Assembly (NCBI RefSeq): GCF_001949145.1 | Contig: NW_019091448.1 | Location: 713,822-777,821, forward strand | Source of the DNA: Acanthaster planci | Taxonomy: Eukaryota > Echinodermata > Asteroidea > Valvatida > Acanthasteridae | DNA length: 64,000 bases | Reading direction: 5' to 3' | In this document: in pieces, positions 12,201 to 22,247 of the stretch | How the letters are laid out: each line of letters begins with the position of its first letter | How positions within the stretch are numbered: the first letter of the stretch is position 1 | Program-made: the position numbers and the translations under genes | Notes under the pieces: generated by a model | Seen by the model: only the letters and a program-made list of their open reading frames with translations | The model's database searches: none | Told to the model about the DNA's origin: nothing

Positions 12201-15200
12201 GCATATCTGCCCCGACATTCAGCGTCGCTTCTGGATCAGAATCTCGGACAAAGCCATCAACGAGCTCCGTCAATCTGCAAAACAAATGCATACAAACACA
12301 ATGAAAAGCCCTCAGGTTGAAATGACCTCCACAGCTTCAAAAAGGACTCCGCAGGACTGAAAGCTTGTTGAACAATGGGCAGCCAATACATGACAGTTAT
12401 ATCTGGGGCCTCAAAAAGGGCAGGGGACCAGTCAAAAAGAAATAACCGGTGGTTTTCTTTGAACCAGTCAAAAAGAAATAACCGGTGCTTTTCTTTGAAC
12501 CAGTCAAAAAGAAATAACCGGTGCTTTTCTTTGAAGAGGTTTTTTGAAACTGAGATCCTGACTCCTATGTTATCAGAAATAATCGTCATAGATCAAGAAG
12601 AGGTCCACAGGATTGCAAGCTGGTTGAACAATGAGTAACAGATAAATGACGGGAGTTTGGCCTCAAAAAGGCAGGAACCAATAAAACAATAAGAAAATAC
12701 AAGCAATTCTCTTGAAGAGCTTCTTGAAACTGTCCCCCTGATTCCCTTGTTTTCTAGTCTATTTCACTCATGTTATCCTCATTAAGCTTTCAATTAAGCT
12801 TTCGTTAGTCCTTCTGAGATGGCAACAACTGTCAAAAACTCTTACACCTTGACTCGGGAAGAAAAACAAAAAACATTTCAAGCCTCTTCTTACCTCTCCT
12901 TGTCCTCATCTGTCAGGTCCTCCATGCTCTGTTCTCCTGTGGCCAGAGCAAGTTGGTTCTTTAGCTCTTGTATCTCTCCCTTCAAGCGTGCAATCATCTA
13001 AGAAGAAAAAAACCCAAACACCTGCAAACTTGAGTTTTCAGTTCCTTTTAAATTTTATCCTTATGCTAGAAAAATACTGGCCGAGGATTCTGGAGTTTGG
13101 TTCACTTCTGAACAAATTTGAAAAAATCTCAAAAAGTCCACAGGCCTCCTCGACCATTAGTTTAAGCAGAAAAAAAATACTTTGAATGAGGTGAGAAGCA
13201 GGGAGTGAAACAACGCCTTAAAATAGCCAAATCACTGACTTACAAGTTTGGGATCCACCTCTTCATTCAGAATGGCATCGTTCTTGATCAGTGCCACTCT
13301 CTGGGCAAATCGGCAAGTAGATATGGACTCCTGGGACATGATGCAAGAAGACTTATTTATTATTTGCCTTTACTTTAAACTACTGATCAACAGGTTTAAT
13401 CAAAAATTATAAACAAAAAGCCACTTCCTGATTCAAAATGTACATTTCCTGATGTCGATATCAAATGACAAAATTTATTAACAAGAAGCTACTTCCTGAT
13501 TCAAACGATGTACATTTCCCGGTGTACATTACAGACATGTTTAAGACAATAAAAAGGGAATTCAGAGGCTCCTCAAATGGGTCACTGCAGCGAGGCTGTA
13601 CTCACATCGATGTTCTTCTTCTCCATTGAGCACGTTGCAATCATGGTGGTCATGCAGTTGCCACCTAAGCTGTCTCGCAAGACTGACGTCATCATGGAGT
13701 TACGGTATGGTATGTGTGACCGGGACTTCTCCGACAAGGCAACAATTACCTGAGTAAAAAAAAAAATGACTGACAGCTGGTATGAGTTCATACTTTCTTT
13801 TTTTATTTGGGGGGGTGGATGAATACTGGAAATCCACTCAATGTTTATTTACTCTAAACTATTCAGATCAACGATTTCAAATTTTAGGTTTCCACATAAT
13901 TCACATTTAAAAGTACACAACTTGTGGAAAGAAAATTAAAATGGACTGATTTTTTTCAATTTTGACAACTTCTTTCGGAATTTTTGACATTTGACATTAT
14001 AAGCATACCTGCTCAAGAAAGTGCAGTGACAGGTTAATGTACTTTGCCTCAGTCAGGAGGGTGCCTCCAACTCCAGTCTTGCCAACCCTTTCTGATCTGT
14101 TTACAGATTAAATAAATGTGCTGCAAATATTACCAATAAGGTCTACACTGACTGCACAAGATCTGGCCCTTTTTGTCGCCACACAATCGCCTGCGAGCTT
14201 CACACATGGACGGTTTATGGCAATGTGTGTGTCCTTTGTGAACAGAGGGACACCAAACTGAGGGCCCTTCTTGACAATGACAGAGCGACACATGTACCTC
14301 TATCAAAACCAACATCTGGACGAAAACTGCACACAACGTTGCACAACCAATATCCAATCAACAGAACGAATTCAAAACAGTGTTGTACTCAAGTACTTTT
14401 CGAGCACTAAGTGTACTCCCAAATATTGCACTAGTTACATGTAGGCGAAACAAAGCCGAAGAACATGGGAAATGGATAGTTACAAGATAAATTTAGGACC
14501 CTCAAACACTCCCAGGATTGTAAAAATTAGGTTTAAAAGAGAAAGTCCTCAAAGAGTACTCAGCCAATGATTCAAATGGAATGACTCAATGGAATTTCAA
14601 GTACTTTTGTCACAAAAACTCAATTCTTATTAAACAGCAATGGTTTGAAGTCCCTTTAAAAGAAAATCTAACCTTTATGCATTTTCTGTCCAATGCCCAT
14701 GCTGGCTTTGTTCCATCCCTTCCAGTTTAATATTTGGCACAGAACTTGGCATTCGAAAAGTACTTGACTACAATACTGTTCAAAACCTCAGCATGTAGTC
14801 TGTGCCCTTAGTCAATGTGCACGAGTGGATATAGGCCCAGCATGGGAATAAGACCGAGCAGTGTGTGCTGCTCAATGCCCGTTCACAGGCTTTGGTCAGC
14901 ATTTGAAAACTGGAGCACTTGTCACACAGCAGCTTTCAACTGTTCCCACATAATGTCTCTCATGATTCTAATGGAACTCTGAACTGTAAAAAAAATAGGA
15001 TTGTGTTGACATATCTGAAATAGAAGATTGTTGGTCCGACCACTGGTTCAAAAATGGTGTGATTCATACAAATACCCAAGTCAGTTACGGCTTACCCGGC
15101 GAGATCCACCAAGTGTAGCTTGGCTCTGCGGATGGTGGCTGACCCTGCCTCGCGGATGGACACGTGGATGGTGAAGATGCAGTGGGAACGGGTTGAGGCT

Positions 15201-18200
15201 TGATTCATCGGTGTCTTCAACAGAAATCAACCAAAATTTAATACAGCTCTGACCACTTGAACGCACATAAATCCTCACATGCTAGCGAGGGACTTGAACA
15301 CTATTATTCCATACAGCAAATACAGACATCCATTGCAATTGGTGTCACAGGGGTAATTTGCCATGCGCAATTACATTTTTCGTTATCAAGCTTTTCAGAA
15401 ACAAGACAACAACAACTGAGGCATATTTTGGCCCAAACTTCAAGTTTACTTTTTAGGCACTCATTGGTTTTTCTAAAAGACCTTTTATTACCTTGCCTCA
15501 GGCAGCAAAGGGCAGTGTGAGCGTCAGGACATAAAATAACGTCTTTTTAAATAATGATGCTAGAGCAGAAATCTCTTTGTGTGTGTATGTACCAATGTAA
15601 ACCCAGGGGTCCCAAAAACGGCACTACTTTGTTGTTACAGATATCGCAACATGTCTGCCAACCCTTACATACAGTTCTCCATGTCCCAGTACTGGACACG
15701 TCTGCCAACTGGGCGGGGCCATTTCTCATTGGTGGGTGTTCTCACCTCGGCAATCATGCGGTTAGTGTCTCCAAGGAAGAGGAGGTTGAGGGCCTCCTCC
15801 TCACTGCTGGCCTGGTGGATGGAGAGATTCTTGAGGTGGATGTTGCCATCGCTGTCCTCCATCAGGGACACCTTCCTGATTACAGGCCAAAAAATCAGAT
15901 GACTTCTGCCACCAAAAGGTGGATTCAACATTTACCAAAATGGAGGTAGAACCTCAGCATATGTGCAATGCCTAAATAATCAGTTGACAGAAGATGAAAA
16001 AACCAGGAAAAAAAGACAAGATGTTGATTTCCCAAACAGAGGAATGTGAAGAACAGGTGCCACGGATTTTCACCTTCATTTCCTGGACAAACTTCACATT
16101 TTGTACGTGAGGTTGGTCTCCAACTCAAATCAGAAATTCTATTCAAACACACAGGAGTATCAAGGATGTCCTGAGAAAAATTCCTAGAGGTAATCCCGCG
16201 GTATGAACTACGTGTGCGAAAAAATAGAAACAGCTGCTGGCCATTCCAAACACTATTTGGTTGCTTTACTGCACGACAGAGATCTACAACACGCAGCTAA
16301 AACAAATGCCAGAACTATGCACGGGCTCACACAAAAGAAGAAAGCCAGATCATTTCTCTCCTTTTTTTAGTCCATACATTTTCTTGTACTTACGGCAAAT
16401 CCTCCAGCTTGGAAGCTTCATGCTTGGGGTCCAGCAAGTCATACCCACTCTCATTGTAAATTTCTAGGTAGGAGATGTGAGTGGTATAGACATGGCCAGG
16501 GTTCTTCATTGAGGATAAAAGAAAGGTTGAATCTTTGAAACCTCTCAGTACAAAAAGACAATATACATGTATACTGCACAAACAGGGCAGAACTTCATTC
16601 TCGAAGGGGCAAGGAAATATTTAGCTCCTTCACAAAGGACACTTGTATCAGGAAACCAGCTAATCTAATAGAACATTTCAATAGGTATGAAGGCAATTTG
16701 CCTCTGATACCGCGATGAAGTTCCTCCCCTGTGTAAATACACATGTACATGTATGTAAATGCGTCTCTACATGGATACAGTAATATATATAGACATTCAT
16801 AGTGCAGTGTGCACACACATCTTGCATCATCCTTTTTTTAAACTCTAGTTTTAGCTATCCATGCCAGGCAGTATCTTTCAATCAGCAATCTTTCAGTAAT
16901 GCATTCTAGCAGACTGGTATACGACACAGACCTCTCTTAATGTACCCCGTACAACTGTGATCAGACCTTTATAATTAAAAAGCACAGCTCAGATCAAATG
17001 CATCAACCACCCTACGTGGAGTGTCCTAAAACTTGGTATGTTTGACATCCCACCCTGAGCCATATCCAATACTCTTTATACTGCCCAAACCAAGTTCTCC
17101 TCCCTCAGGTGTCACCAATCCCCCCCCCTTCACCGACTTACCTTAGCATATTCCTCAAAGAGGTAGGTGAGCATCCTGGGTATGATTCCCCGATCAATGT
17201 AGCGCTCAGGTCCCCCGGTGATGGTGAATGTCTTTCCACTTCCAGTCTGAGAATCGAATCAAGAGTGAATCATTCATTTTAGTCAGACATGTACCTAAGG
17301 CAAGCTGGATGATTCATTAATAGTTTACGCAACAAAACTCTCCAGGGGGTGCCTCCGAACAAAACAAATCCAATTTTGAGGGTCCACAAATGATTTAAAG
17401 TTGTTCCAAAATGTTTCACAGTTTTGTAACACTGTATTTCCAAATTTTATTCCAAACTACATTTGTATTTATACATACGTATTTATACATGTATTTATAC
17501 ATGTTTACACACGTATTTATACATATAGAAATCAAAACTTTCCAAACTACTGTTGCGACTGATTTCTTGTGTATTGATTCCGTACCTGGCTAACATTAAA
17601 AAAAATAAAAATAAGTATGCATTTAAGCTACATCACTGTATGCATTCAACTACATGTACATGTGAGTTCTTACCTGTCCATAAGCAAATATAGTTCCGTT
17701 GTATCCAAGTAAGCAGCTGAAACATAAGAAATTAACACCAAAAAGGAGGTATCAATTGAAAGGCTCAAGGCTAGGTCATTGTTGCAGAGAGGTGAACATG
17801 GCTCAAAAACAAAGGCTCAAAAACAAAGGCTCCCATGGTGAACAGGGGAGCCTTTGCATAAAATATCTTTTCGTCATACGGCCAGTTTGGAGGTTGAAGA
17901 AAGTTTCACACTCTTTAACAAGTTTTAATAATTGGGACCCAACTTCTACGTACATGTTTGCATCACCTCTTTCAGCATTAATTGGACGCGATCGTCCAAA
18001 GAGACTTTACAAAATGTGTGCATGTGGAGTAGGTTGTAGTGTTTCAACACATTGTACAGTACATGTATGTACTGTCCCCAGTTTCATCTGACATATGATT
18101 TCATAAGTTTAGAACACATGTATTCATTAATTAAATTCCAAGAGTGATGCAAAGTACCACCCAAACACATTAAGATAGTTTGAAATCAAATTCAGTGATA

Positions 18201-20590
18201 TCCTTTATCAAACTACACAGGTCGGGAGTAACAGGGACAGGAAGAATATGCCTCACATTGGGCTACTTGAATTCATCTCTCATGGGCCAGATTTACAAAT
18301 TCAGTTGGAAGTCGGTAAAAGTTATGCAAGTATGCAGCCTTACTTGTTGACAACGTCTTTGGCTACATTGTCAAAGATTTCATCCTGCTTGGTGTACTGA
18401 TCAAAAAGACCATCAAATCGAAAATTGTATTCTTCTTTCTTGTTGTTGATGAAGCCAGACGCCAGGTCCCTGGGGACAACGATGCTAAGCTTAGGCAAGC
18501 CACCATCATCTTCATCGATTTCGAAAAGCTAGAAAGGATTGTTGGAAAACGGATGAATCAGGATGAAAGGGCTGCTGACAGGTATTAGGCAAGACTGTAT
18601 TTCAATCCCTGGGTCGGGAAGGAAATTGCCAGGAGTATCATGCAACTACCTGTGTACATGTACAATACGTCTAGTACCCTATGTATAGATCCAGAATAAT
18701 AGGGTGAATGATGAGAGGGTGCTGCAGTTCTGGGAGTAACTTACCATGTTTCATGTGCCAGTATGTGGAACCACTAAACTGGCATGACTGATATCAAGGA
18801 AAGGCTGCTCCGAGGGTGCAGATTTTGTAAACCACAGCAATTCTCCAAGTTTTAGGTTAGGTAACCCAGGGAAGGATAGGGAAACCACTGACACTAGGGA
18901 AGATGACACTGTAACACTGTACATGTACGGTATCAATCAGCTAGGCCTACTCAATTCTAGATACTCATTGGTGATTCTTTCAAAGCAAGACTACCATTAC
19001 AAGATGTACATATAGGCAAAGTCTATCATGTCTATTCCTTCCTCCATGATCTCAATCACGATCTCAACCCTCATGGGAGTGTGGCGGACATTGAACCCCA
19101 CAGCTTTGGGGTTGTCATACATGTAGGTTTGGAACTCTTTCCCCAGAACAGGACCTGTAAGTACCTATAAAGTGCTGTAAATAACGCTAAACTGATTGTT
19201 ATGATAACTGTAACAATCATCATCATTGACATGAAGTCATGATTGATACAAGCATTCTTGTAGTCACATGTTGTTTGTATTGCACTCACGTCTGGGCAAG
19301 GAGGCAACTCTCCCTTCACTTTGCATAGGGATTTATATTTTTTCCTCAGCTTTTGCAGCCACGTGATAAAAAAAACTGAAACCTTTTTGGTAGAGGTGTG
19401 GGAAATATTCATAGCGCATGAACAGTGAAATTTCCAGCATATTTGGTGTAAAGGTAACTAAAGAGTTTGGTCAATCATGTCAATAGCCTTATTCTCATTT
19501 TCCCCACAGTATAGGAACGTGAAATAGTGGCTCATAGAGGGCACCCTGTTTGGTCGTTTTCAGCGTATTGCGTCTTTGAATCAGTCTGATAACAATACCT
19601 TCAGCTTATTGCCCATTTCTAGAGTATGGTAGGGATATGTGAAAATAGACTTTTATCAACAACTGGTGATAAAGGCCCTAGTGTTGTACAAACCAACGGC
19701 ACTCTTGCTTTTGTAAGACATTTTGAAACTGGTTGGATCATCATCTGAAAAGTGTGATCGTGGATTTTATCAAGAGTTTACCTGAAGATAGGATAGTATG
19801 AGAATAAAACCCAACAATTTGTAAGCTACACATATTAATCGACATTTGTGGAATTTTATTTGTTGAAATTTAACGAATTGCACAAATTTTGTACGCTCCG
19901 CTGAAAAGTGATTGCCGCAATTGTACAACGCATATTGCATGTTGTGCATCACGAAGTGATTTCCTGTGGAATCTTGGCACACGTTGTGCATAGGCAACGT
20001 CGGTTGCAAATTGTATCAAAAGCTACATTTTAAGTAGGCCTAACATTTGAAGTGTTATTGCCCAATCTATACTTGTTATGTACAAAGAAATAGCCAATTG
20101 TTCAGCTCAGTTCACTTTATTTTCCAAATAGTATTACTCTATAGTAACAGTTTCACAAAGTGTATATAGGCCTAGCCTATGTGGATGGGGCCCCCAAGGA
20201 GCAGTGCAATTTGCAAAGCAGATGGAAACAAATTTTTCGGGATTCCTTTTTTGGCACGATAATCATGATAATTGAATGGATTCCTTGCTCTGTGGCACAA
20301 ATTCTCACTTTTTGTAATTTGTTTGGTCCTACAAGTTATTATTATTTTTTTTTTGAGGGGGGGAAGGGTGAGTAAGTAGCATAGTTTAATTAACATAAGG
20401 CCTAGGCCTAATTCAGTTGCAGTTAGGCCAATTCATTAGGCCACGGTCATATGACAGTTTGGCATGCAAGATGAAAATTTTAAACTAGGCCTGTCGCAGT
20501 TTTTCGTACGATCCTACGTGATTGTCTCACCCCAGTTTTGGCTTTCGTCGGCTTTATCCTGCAGAAAATCTTAATTCCTTGCTTGACCAT
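6151..20590 (-). CDS. KIF6: Kinesin family member 6-like motor protein (whole gene, 18 coding exons)
   Basis: This is a microtubule motor of the KIF6/KIF9 (kinesin-9) group, linked in vertebrates to motile cilia. The exon order on the minus strand is 20531-20590, 18344-18528, 17674-17716, 17142-17246, 16394-16503, 15746-15875, 15096-15214, 14009-14096, 13606-13749, 13244-13330, 12894-12997, 12169-12274, 11541-11721, 10426-10791, 9053-9208, 8120-8379, 7227-7576 and 6151-6289. Phases close at every junction, giving about 910 residues (human about 814). The motor spans roughly residues 1-350: [17 protein letters not shown] (P-loop), [27 protein letters not shown] (switch I), LVDLAGSERV (switch II) and [21 protein letters not shown] neck helix, a serine/arginine-rich insert and coiled-coil tail segments ending in the KIF6-type [15 protein letters not shown] motif follow. 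Line-by-line resemblance favours KIF6 over KIF9. The extra length is mainly in the low-complexity tail exons. The exact C-terminus is uncertain. Confidence 0.96.
6464..7013 (+). mobile_element. TTAA-bounded non-autonomous piggyBac-like element, copy 1
   Basis: A 550-bp element lies between KIF6 exons 17 and 18. It begins TTAACC..ATGCCGGG at 6464 and ends CCCGGCACAAAGTGGTTAA at 7013, so imperfect terminal inverted repeats start right inside TTAA at both ends. Its interior aligns along its length, in the opposite orientation, with 43239-43813 (shared strings include CGAGCTGCTGGGAATT, TAACACCGCACAATCTG and TACAAGGCGGCAG). It has no transposase frame. TTAA target duplication is the hallmark of piggyBac transposases; the superfamily is inferred from that. 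Confidence 0.82.
7227..7576 (-). CDS. KIF6: KIF6 exon 17, disordered tail
   Basis: It opens [19 protein letters not shown] and continues as a Pro/Ser/Gly/Arg-rich stretch ending SSSSRT. The donor is CTAG then GTGATT; its phase 2 joins the last conserved exon. The reading frame is clean, but the sequence is not conserved with human. Confidence 0.82.
7985..8085 (+). repeat. Possible tRNA-derived SINE fragment
   Basis: AAGGGTTCAAATGCCG resembles a Pol III B box, and GAGCTTTCGCCTCGCTACTCAG lies about 50 bases upstream where an A box would be. No full tRNA fold is seen, and the call rests mainly on the B box. It is in a KIF6 intron. Confidence 0.3.
8120..8379 (-). CDS. KIF6: KIF6 exon 16, tail coiled coil
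   Basis: It encodes a charged helix with the KIF6 signature [20 protein letters not shown] followed by [14 protein letters not shown] (human EFEVWWAEEATNLQ). Confidence 0.94.
9053..9208 (-). CDS. KIF6: KIF6 exon 15
   Basis: It encodes [16 protein letters not shown] and then [19 protein letters not shown], matching the KIF6 tail EAFEIFKRD...LKQRF.EAKA segment. Confidence 0.92.
9484..9587. repeat. Twin tandem hairpins in a KIF6 intron
   Basis: The first inverted repeat has arms at 9484-9505 and 9513-9534 (22 of 22, loop TCACAGC). The second has arms at 9535-9558 and 9564-9587 (24 of 24, loop CACAG). Both use the same arm sequence AAGCCAAAATTTGTTGTG and continuation. An outer weaker inverted pair (CACTTATGCCAC near 9412 and GTGGCATAAGTT near 9607) encloses them, suggesting a foldback element with a duplicated core. 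Confidence 0.93.
10012..10270. repeat. Inverted-repeat element with TTTCCATGACTTTTCC motif
   Basis: AGGGTTCCTGC at 10012-10022 is matched by its exact complement at 10260-10270. The interior repeatedly carries CCATGACTTTTCC-like or its complement. Similar sequence occurs at 42830-42960. It is probably a short non-autonomous repeat family in this genome. Confidence 0.6.
10426..10791 (-). CDS. KIF6: KIF6 exon 14, serine/arginine-rich insert
   Basis: It begins [18 protein letters not shown] (conserved coil), then runs into a long polar stretch rich in S, R, D, H and Q ([43 protein letters not shown]) with no resemblance to the human insert beyond polarity. The donor (TTAG then GTTTGT) is weak but is the only phase-1 choice that rejoins the next conserved exon. 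Confidence 0.85.
11057..11130 (-). repeat. tRNA-like SINE fragment
   Basis: On the minus strand, GTGGGTTTGAATCCCACC is a perfect T-arm/B-box-like hairpin, preceded by about 45 bases of arm-like sequence. No clear A box is seen, so this is a tRNA-derived repeat rather than a working tRNA gene. Confidence 0.4.
11541..11721 (-). CDS. KIF6: KIF6 exon 13
   Basis: A variable linker is followed by [17 protein letters not shown], joining in phase 1 to the next exon to read NEINILVNML as in human KIF6. The acceptor choice (TTGACAG at 11722) is the one that keeps the frame open. Confidence 0.9.
12169..12274 (-). CDS. KIF6: KIF6 exon 12
   Basis: It encodes [16 protein letters not shown] and then [16 protein letters not shown]. 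The VGADMRK string is shared with human KIF6. Confidence 0.92.
12345..12760. repeat. Local segmental duplication in a KIF6 intron
   Basis: About 12345-12560 and 12595-12760 share, in the same order, CAGGA(C/T)TG.AAGCT(T/G)GTTGAACAATG, then a CCTCAAAAAGG(G)CAGG segment, then GAAGAG.TT.TTGAAACTG. The first copy additionally carries the 36-bp array. Confidence 0.75.
12427..12534. repeat. 36-bp tandem repeat, three units
   Basis: Units at 12427-12462, 12463-12498 and 12499-12534 differ by a single base (GGTGG against GGTGC); each starts ACCAGTCAAAAAGAAATAAC. The length, a multiple of 3, keeps frames open on both strands (12-residue periodic peptides); these are not coding, as the array sits in an intron. 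Confidence 0.97.
12894..12997 (-). CDS. KIF6: KIF6 exon 11, neck helix
   Basis: It encodes [20 protein letters not shown] with heptad-like hydrophobics, then [13 protein letters not shown]. It corresponds to the predicted coiled neck of KIF6. Confidence 0.92.
13244..13330 (-). CDS. KIF6: KIF6 exon 10, end of motor
   Basis: It encodes [17 protein letters not shown] and NEEVDPKL, the last motor helix and start of the neck, as in human KIF6. Confidence 0.93.
13606..13749 (-). CDS. KIF6: KIF6 exon 9
   Basis: It encodes [20 protein letters not shown] and [18 protein letters not shown], the highly conserved end of the motor core. It is 48 codons in phase 0. Confidence 0.96.
14009..14096 (-). CDS. 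KIF6: KIF6 exon 8, switch II
   Basis: It encodes [20 protein letters not shown] and NLSLHFLEQ. It completes DLAGSER and the relay helix/loop 12 microtubule-binding region. Confidence 0.95.
15096..15214 (-). CDS. KIF6: KIF6 exon 7, switch I and start of switch II
   Basis: It encodes [18 protein letters not shown] and then [17 protein letters not shown] is the switch I motif and DLAG begins switch II. Confidence 0.95.
15746..15875 (-). CDS. KIF6: KIF6 exon 6
   Basis: It encodes [20 protein letters not shown] and [15 protein letters not shown], the motor segment before switch I. Splice sites and phases (enters 2, leaves 0) fit. Confidence 0.94.
16394..16503 (-). CDS. KIF6: KIF6 exon 5
   Basis: It encodes [20 protein letters not shown] and then [12 protein letters not shown], nearly identical to the KIF6 family motif that separates it from other kinesins. 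The acceptor (CAATGAAG) has a weak pyrimidine tract, so the 5' edge could shift by a few codons. Confidence 0.9.
17142..17246 (-). CDS. KIF6: KIF6 exon 4, P-loop
   Basis: It encodes [20 protein letters not shown] and following residues, completing the Walker A motif GQTGSGKT that binds ATP phosphate. It is 35 codons, in phase at both ends. Confidence 0.95.
17466..17528. repeat. ATTTATACATGT-type microsatellite
   Basis: Imperfect repeats of TATTTATACATGTA and TATTTATACATACG with alternating purine/pyrimidine content lie in KIF6 intron 3. Confidence 0.8.
17674..17716 (-). CDS. KIF6: KIF6 exon 3, leading into the P-loop
   Basis: This 43-bp micro-exon encodes [14 protein letters not shown]. The P-loop is split between this exon (GQ) and the next (TGSGKT). 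Confidence 0.93.
18344..18528 (-). CDS. KIF6: KIF6 exon 2, motor N-terminal part
   Basis: It encodes [20 protein letters not shown] and then [17 protein letters not shown], matching the KIF6 segment between the first strand and the P-loop. The acceptor is TTTCTAG and the donor GTAAGG; it enters in phase 0 and leaves in phase 2. Confidence 0.93.
18997..19154 (-). other. Coding-like frame in KIF6 intron 1, unassigned
   Basis: On the minus strand an open frame runs from an AG at 19155 to a TAA at 18997-18999. It reads [18 protein letters not shown], then [20 protein letters not shown], then a short end. The composition is protein-like, unlike the random frames nearby. It cannot be a KIF6 exon: inclusion would break phase and add a stop. 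[15 protein letters not shown] loosely resembles the ribosomal protein S3 segment around VRVTPTRTEIII, but too weakly to name it. It could be a relic of a retroposed gene or a small unknown exon. Confidence 0.35.
20531..20590 (-). CDS. KIF6: KIF6 exon 1 (start codon)
   Basis: ATG is at 20588-20590. The exon encodes [20 protein letters not shown], the start of the motor (first beta strand, RIKP), and ends at a GTGAGA donor in phase 0. It is only 20 codons and lies 2 kb upstream of exon 2, so gene finders could easily miss it. Confidence 0.88.
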
Positions 20591-20736
20591 GGCTGGCTTA
20601 TAGCATAGACCTACATTGTACTATTCTCAGTGCCGGATCTTCTGGGATTCCTGGCTGTCTTTTCGATCTCAAAATATGCACCACTTGTAATGTACCTTCT
20701 TGTGGCGCCCTCTGTTGGTACGTGAGTAGTTAAATA

Positions 20737-20783
20737 ATTTAAATAAACCAAACTCTACGCCGCAGAGTTTGGTTTATTTAAAT
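20737..20783. repeat. Perfect 20-bp inverted repeat upstream of KIF6
   Basis: The arms ATTTAAATAAACCAAACTCT (20737-20756) and its exact complement (20764-20783) flank a 7-base loop. The hairpin is 147 bases upstream of the KIF6 start codon, within its likely promoter or 5' UTR. Confidence 0.92.
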
Positions 20784-20810
20784 TTGGGGGGTTTTGTCAG
20801 TTTGCCTTTT

Positions 20811-21038
20811 GGGGCCAATTTCAAAGAGCTGCTTAAGCAAAAAATCTGCTTATGCGCAAAAAACCTGCTTAAAAAACAAACGTTACTAGCTCAAACTCTG
20901 CGTGATTGCCATGCTAACCAAAAGACAGCTAAATGCTATTCCAAAACGATTTACATCAAATGGAGTTTGGTTGTTATCAAGCAAGGTTTTCTCACGCTTA
21001 AGCAAATTTGGTGTAAGCAGCTCTATGATATTGGCCCC
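20811..21038. mobile_element. MITE-like element with 25-bp terminal inverted repeats
   Basis: GGGGCCAATTTCAAAGAGCT plus GCTTA at 20811-20835 is matched by its complement at 21014-21038 with 2 mismatches in 25. It is 228 bp long with no coding capacity. The left terminal sequence resembles CCAATTTCATGAAACTTTGA near 9368. Confidence 0.75.
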
Positions 21039-22247
21039 AGATTTAATGAAATGATTGTTTCGTTTAAATTGGTCTCGGTTATGTATTTTGACAATAAAAA
21101 AACAATTTGACAATAAAAATTATAAAGTTGGCGATATAAGTGTGGCAGGTAAGTTGCATCATTCACGATGAAGTTATTTATAGCTCTGTTTAGACAGGAC
21201 TTGACTGGGGCATGTGATTTTTGCACGTGATCGTGATCAGCCCAGCGCCAGTACCAATGCGTGCGAGGTCGAGGACACACTAATAAAACCACCCCATCTG
21301 ACAGTGTCAATAGACGTGCACGTACATGTACATGTAGCTGATGAGACGTCGTTGCTGCAGTGCTACTGCTAGTGGACCGTCACCTCGTGATCCAGGAGGG
21401 AAAAATCTTAAGGCCTGCAATCAGAAGAGGACGTGTAACTGCCTATAATTTTTAAAGATGTAAGTGAGTAACTTTAAAGTCATCACCAACTGTCCCGCTG
21501 TATGTAAGCTTAAACCTGGCCCACAGTTGACGGGCAAAACTCATGTCCCTACCATCGATCATGACCATGCCTAGTCCAGCCTACTTCCTAGTGTCAAAGT
21601 TATGATACTTGATACATGATGTAGTCATCGTGTCCTACGTACATGTACTGTATGGGCATAATCATATCCCTCCACTTTTTGAGGTGGGGGATGGGCTATT
21701 TAATCAGGTAGTCAGAAAAGATGGTCGTCATGGTCATGTATGCATACATGTCTCATAAATACCGGTACACTTGATAAGGCCTATTCTATCAATTCGTCTG
21801 TGGTTCGATTTTCAACTTCCCATGTCATGTCTCTTCAACGTGAATGTGTTGTTGGTGGAATGGTACATGTGAAAGTATAACTAGGTATATGTGATATGCA
21901 TATGACGAACATCGTCATTCGTGACATCCTTTTCTGACTACTAATTGAATCATCCAACCCCCACTTTTTTGTGGTGAACAAAAAATTAAGGTAGTTTAGT
22001 ATGGGTCCAGAAGTTTCGGCAAGTTTCTATCTTGTACCAGTTAGGTGCATTGGAAACAGGAACCAGACCAGTCTACATGAATGGATCTCAGACTGTATTT
22101 CCCTGTAAAAAAATCCTCCAAGGGTATGAATCTACCCAAATAGAAAAGAAAAACATGTAAGCCTATAGAAATTAAACATACGATCTGATTTTTAAAATGG
22201 AGGGATGTGAAAAAGGAAAGAAAAAAGGGGAAAAAAATTTTTGTCTT

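Noticed and set aside
12427-12534. 36-bp repeats resembling CRISPR repeat length
   Set aside because: Units are directly joined without spacers and lie in an intron of an animal gene.
15554-15949. 131-codon plus-strand frame
   Set aside because: It overlaps KIF6 exon 6 on the opposite strand, which has clear homology; the plus frame is a shadow.
17824-17856. Hairpin CAAAGGCTCCC/GGGAGCCTTTG resembling a terminator
   Set aside because: It is in an intron of a eukaryotic gene, and such terminators are bacterial; it is a short chance or repeat-derived palindrome.
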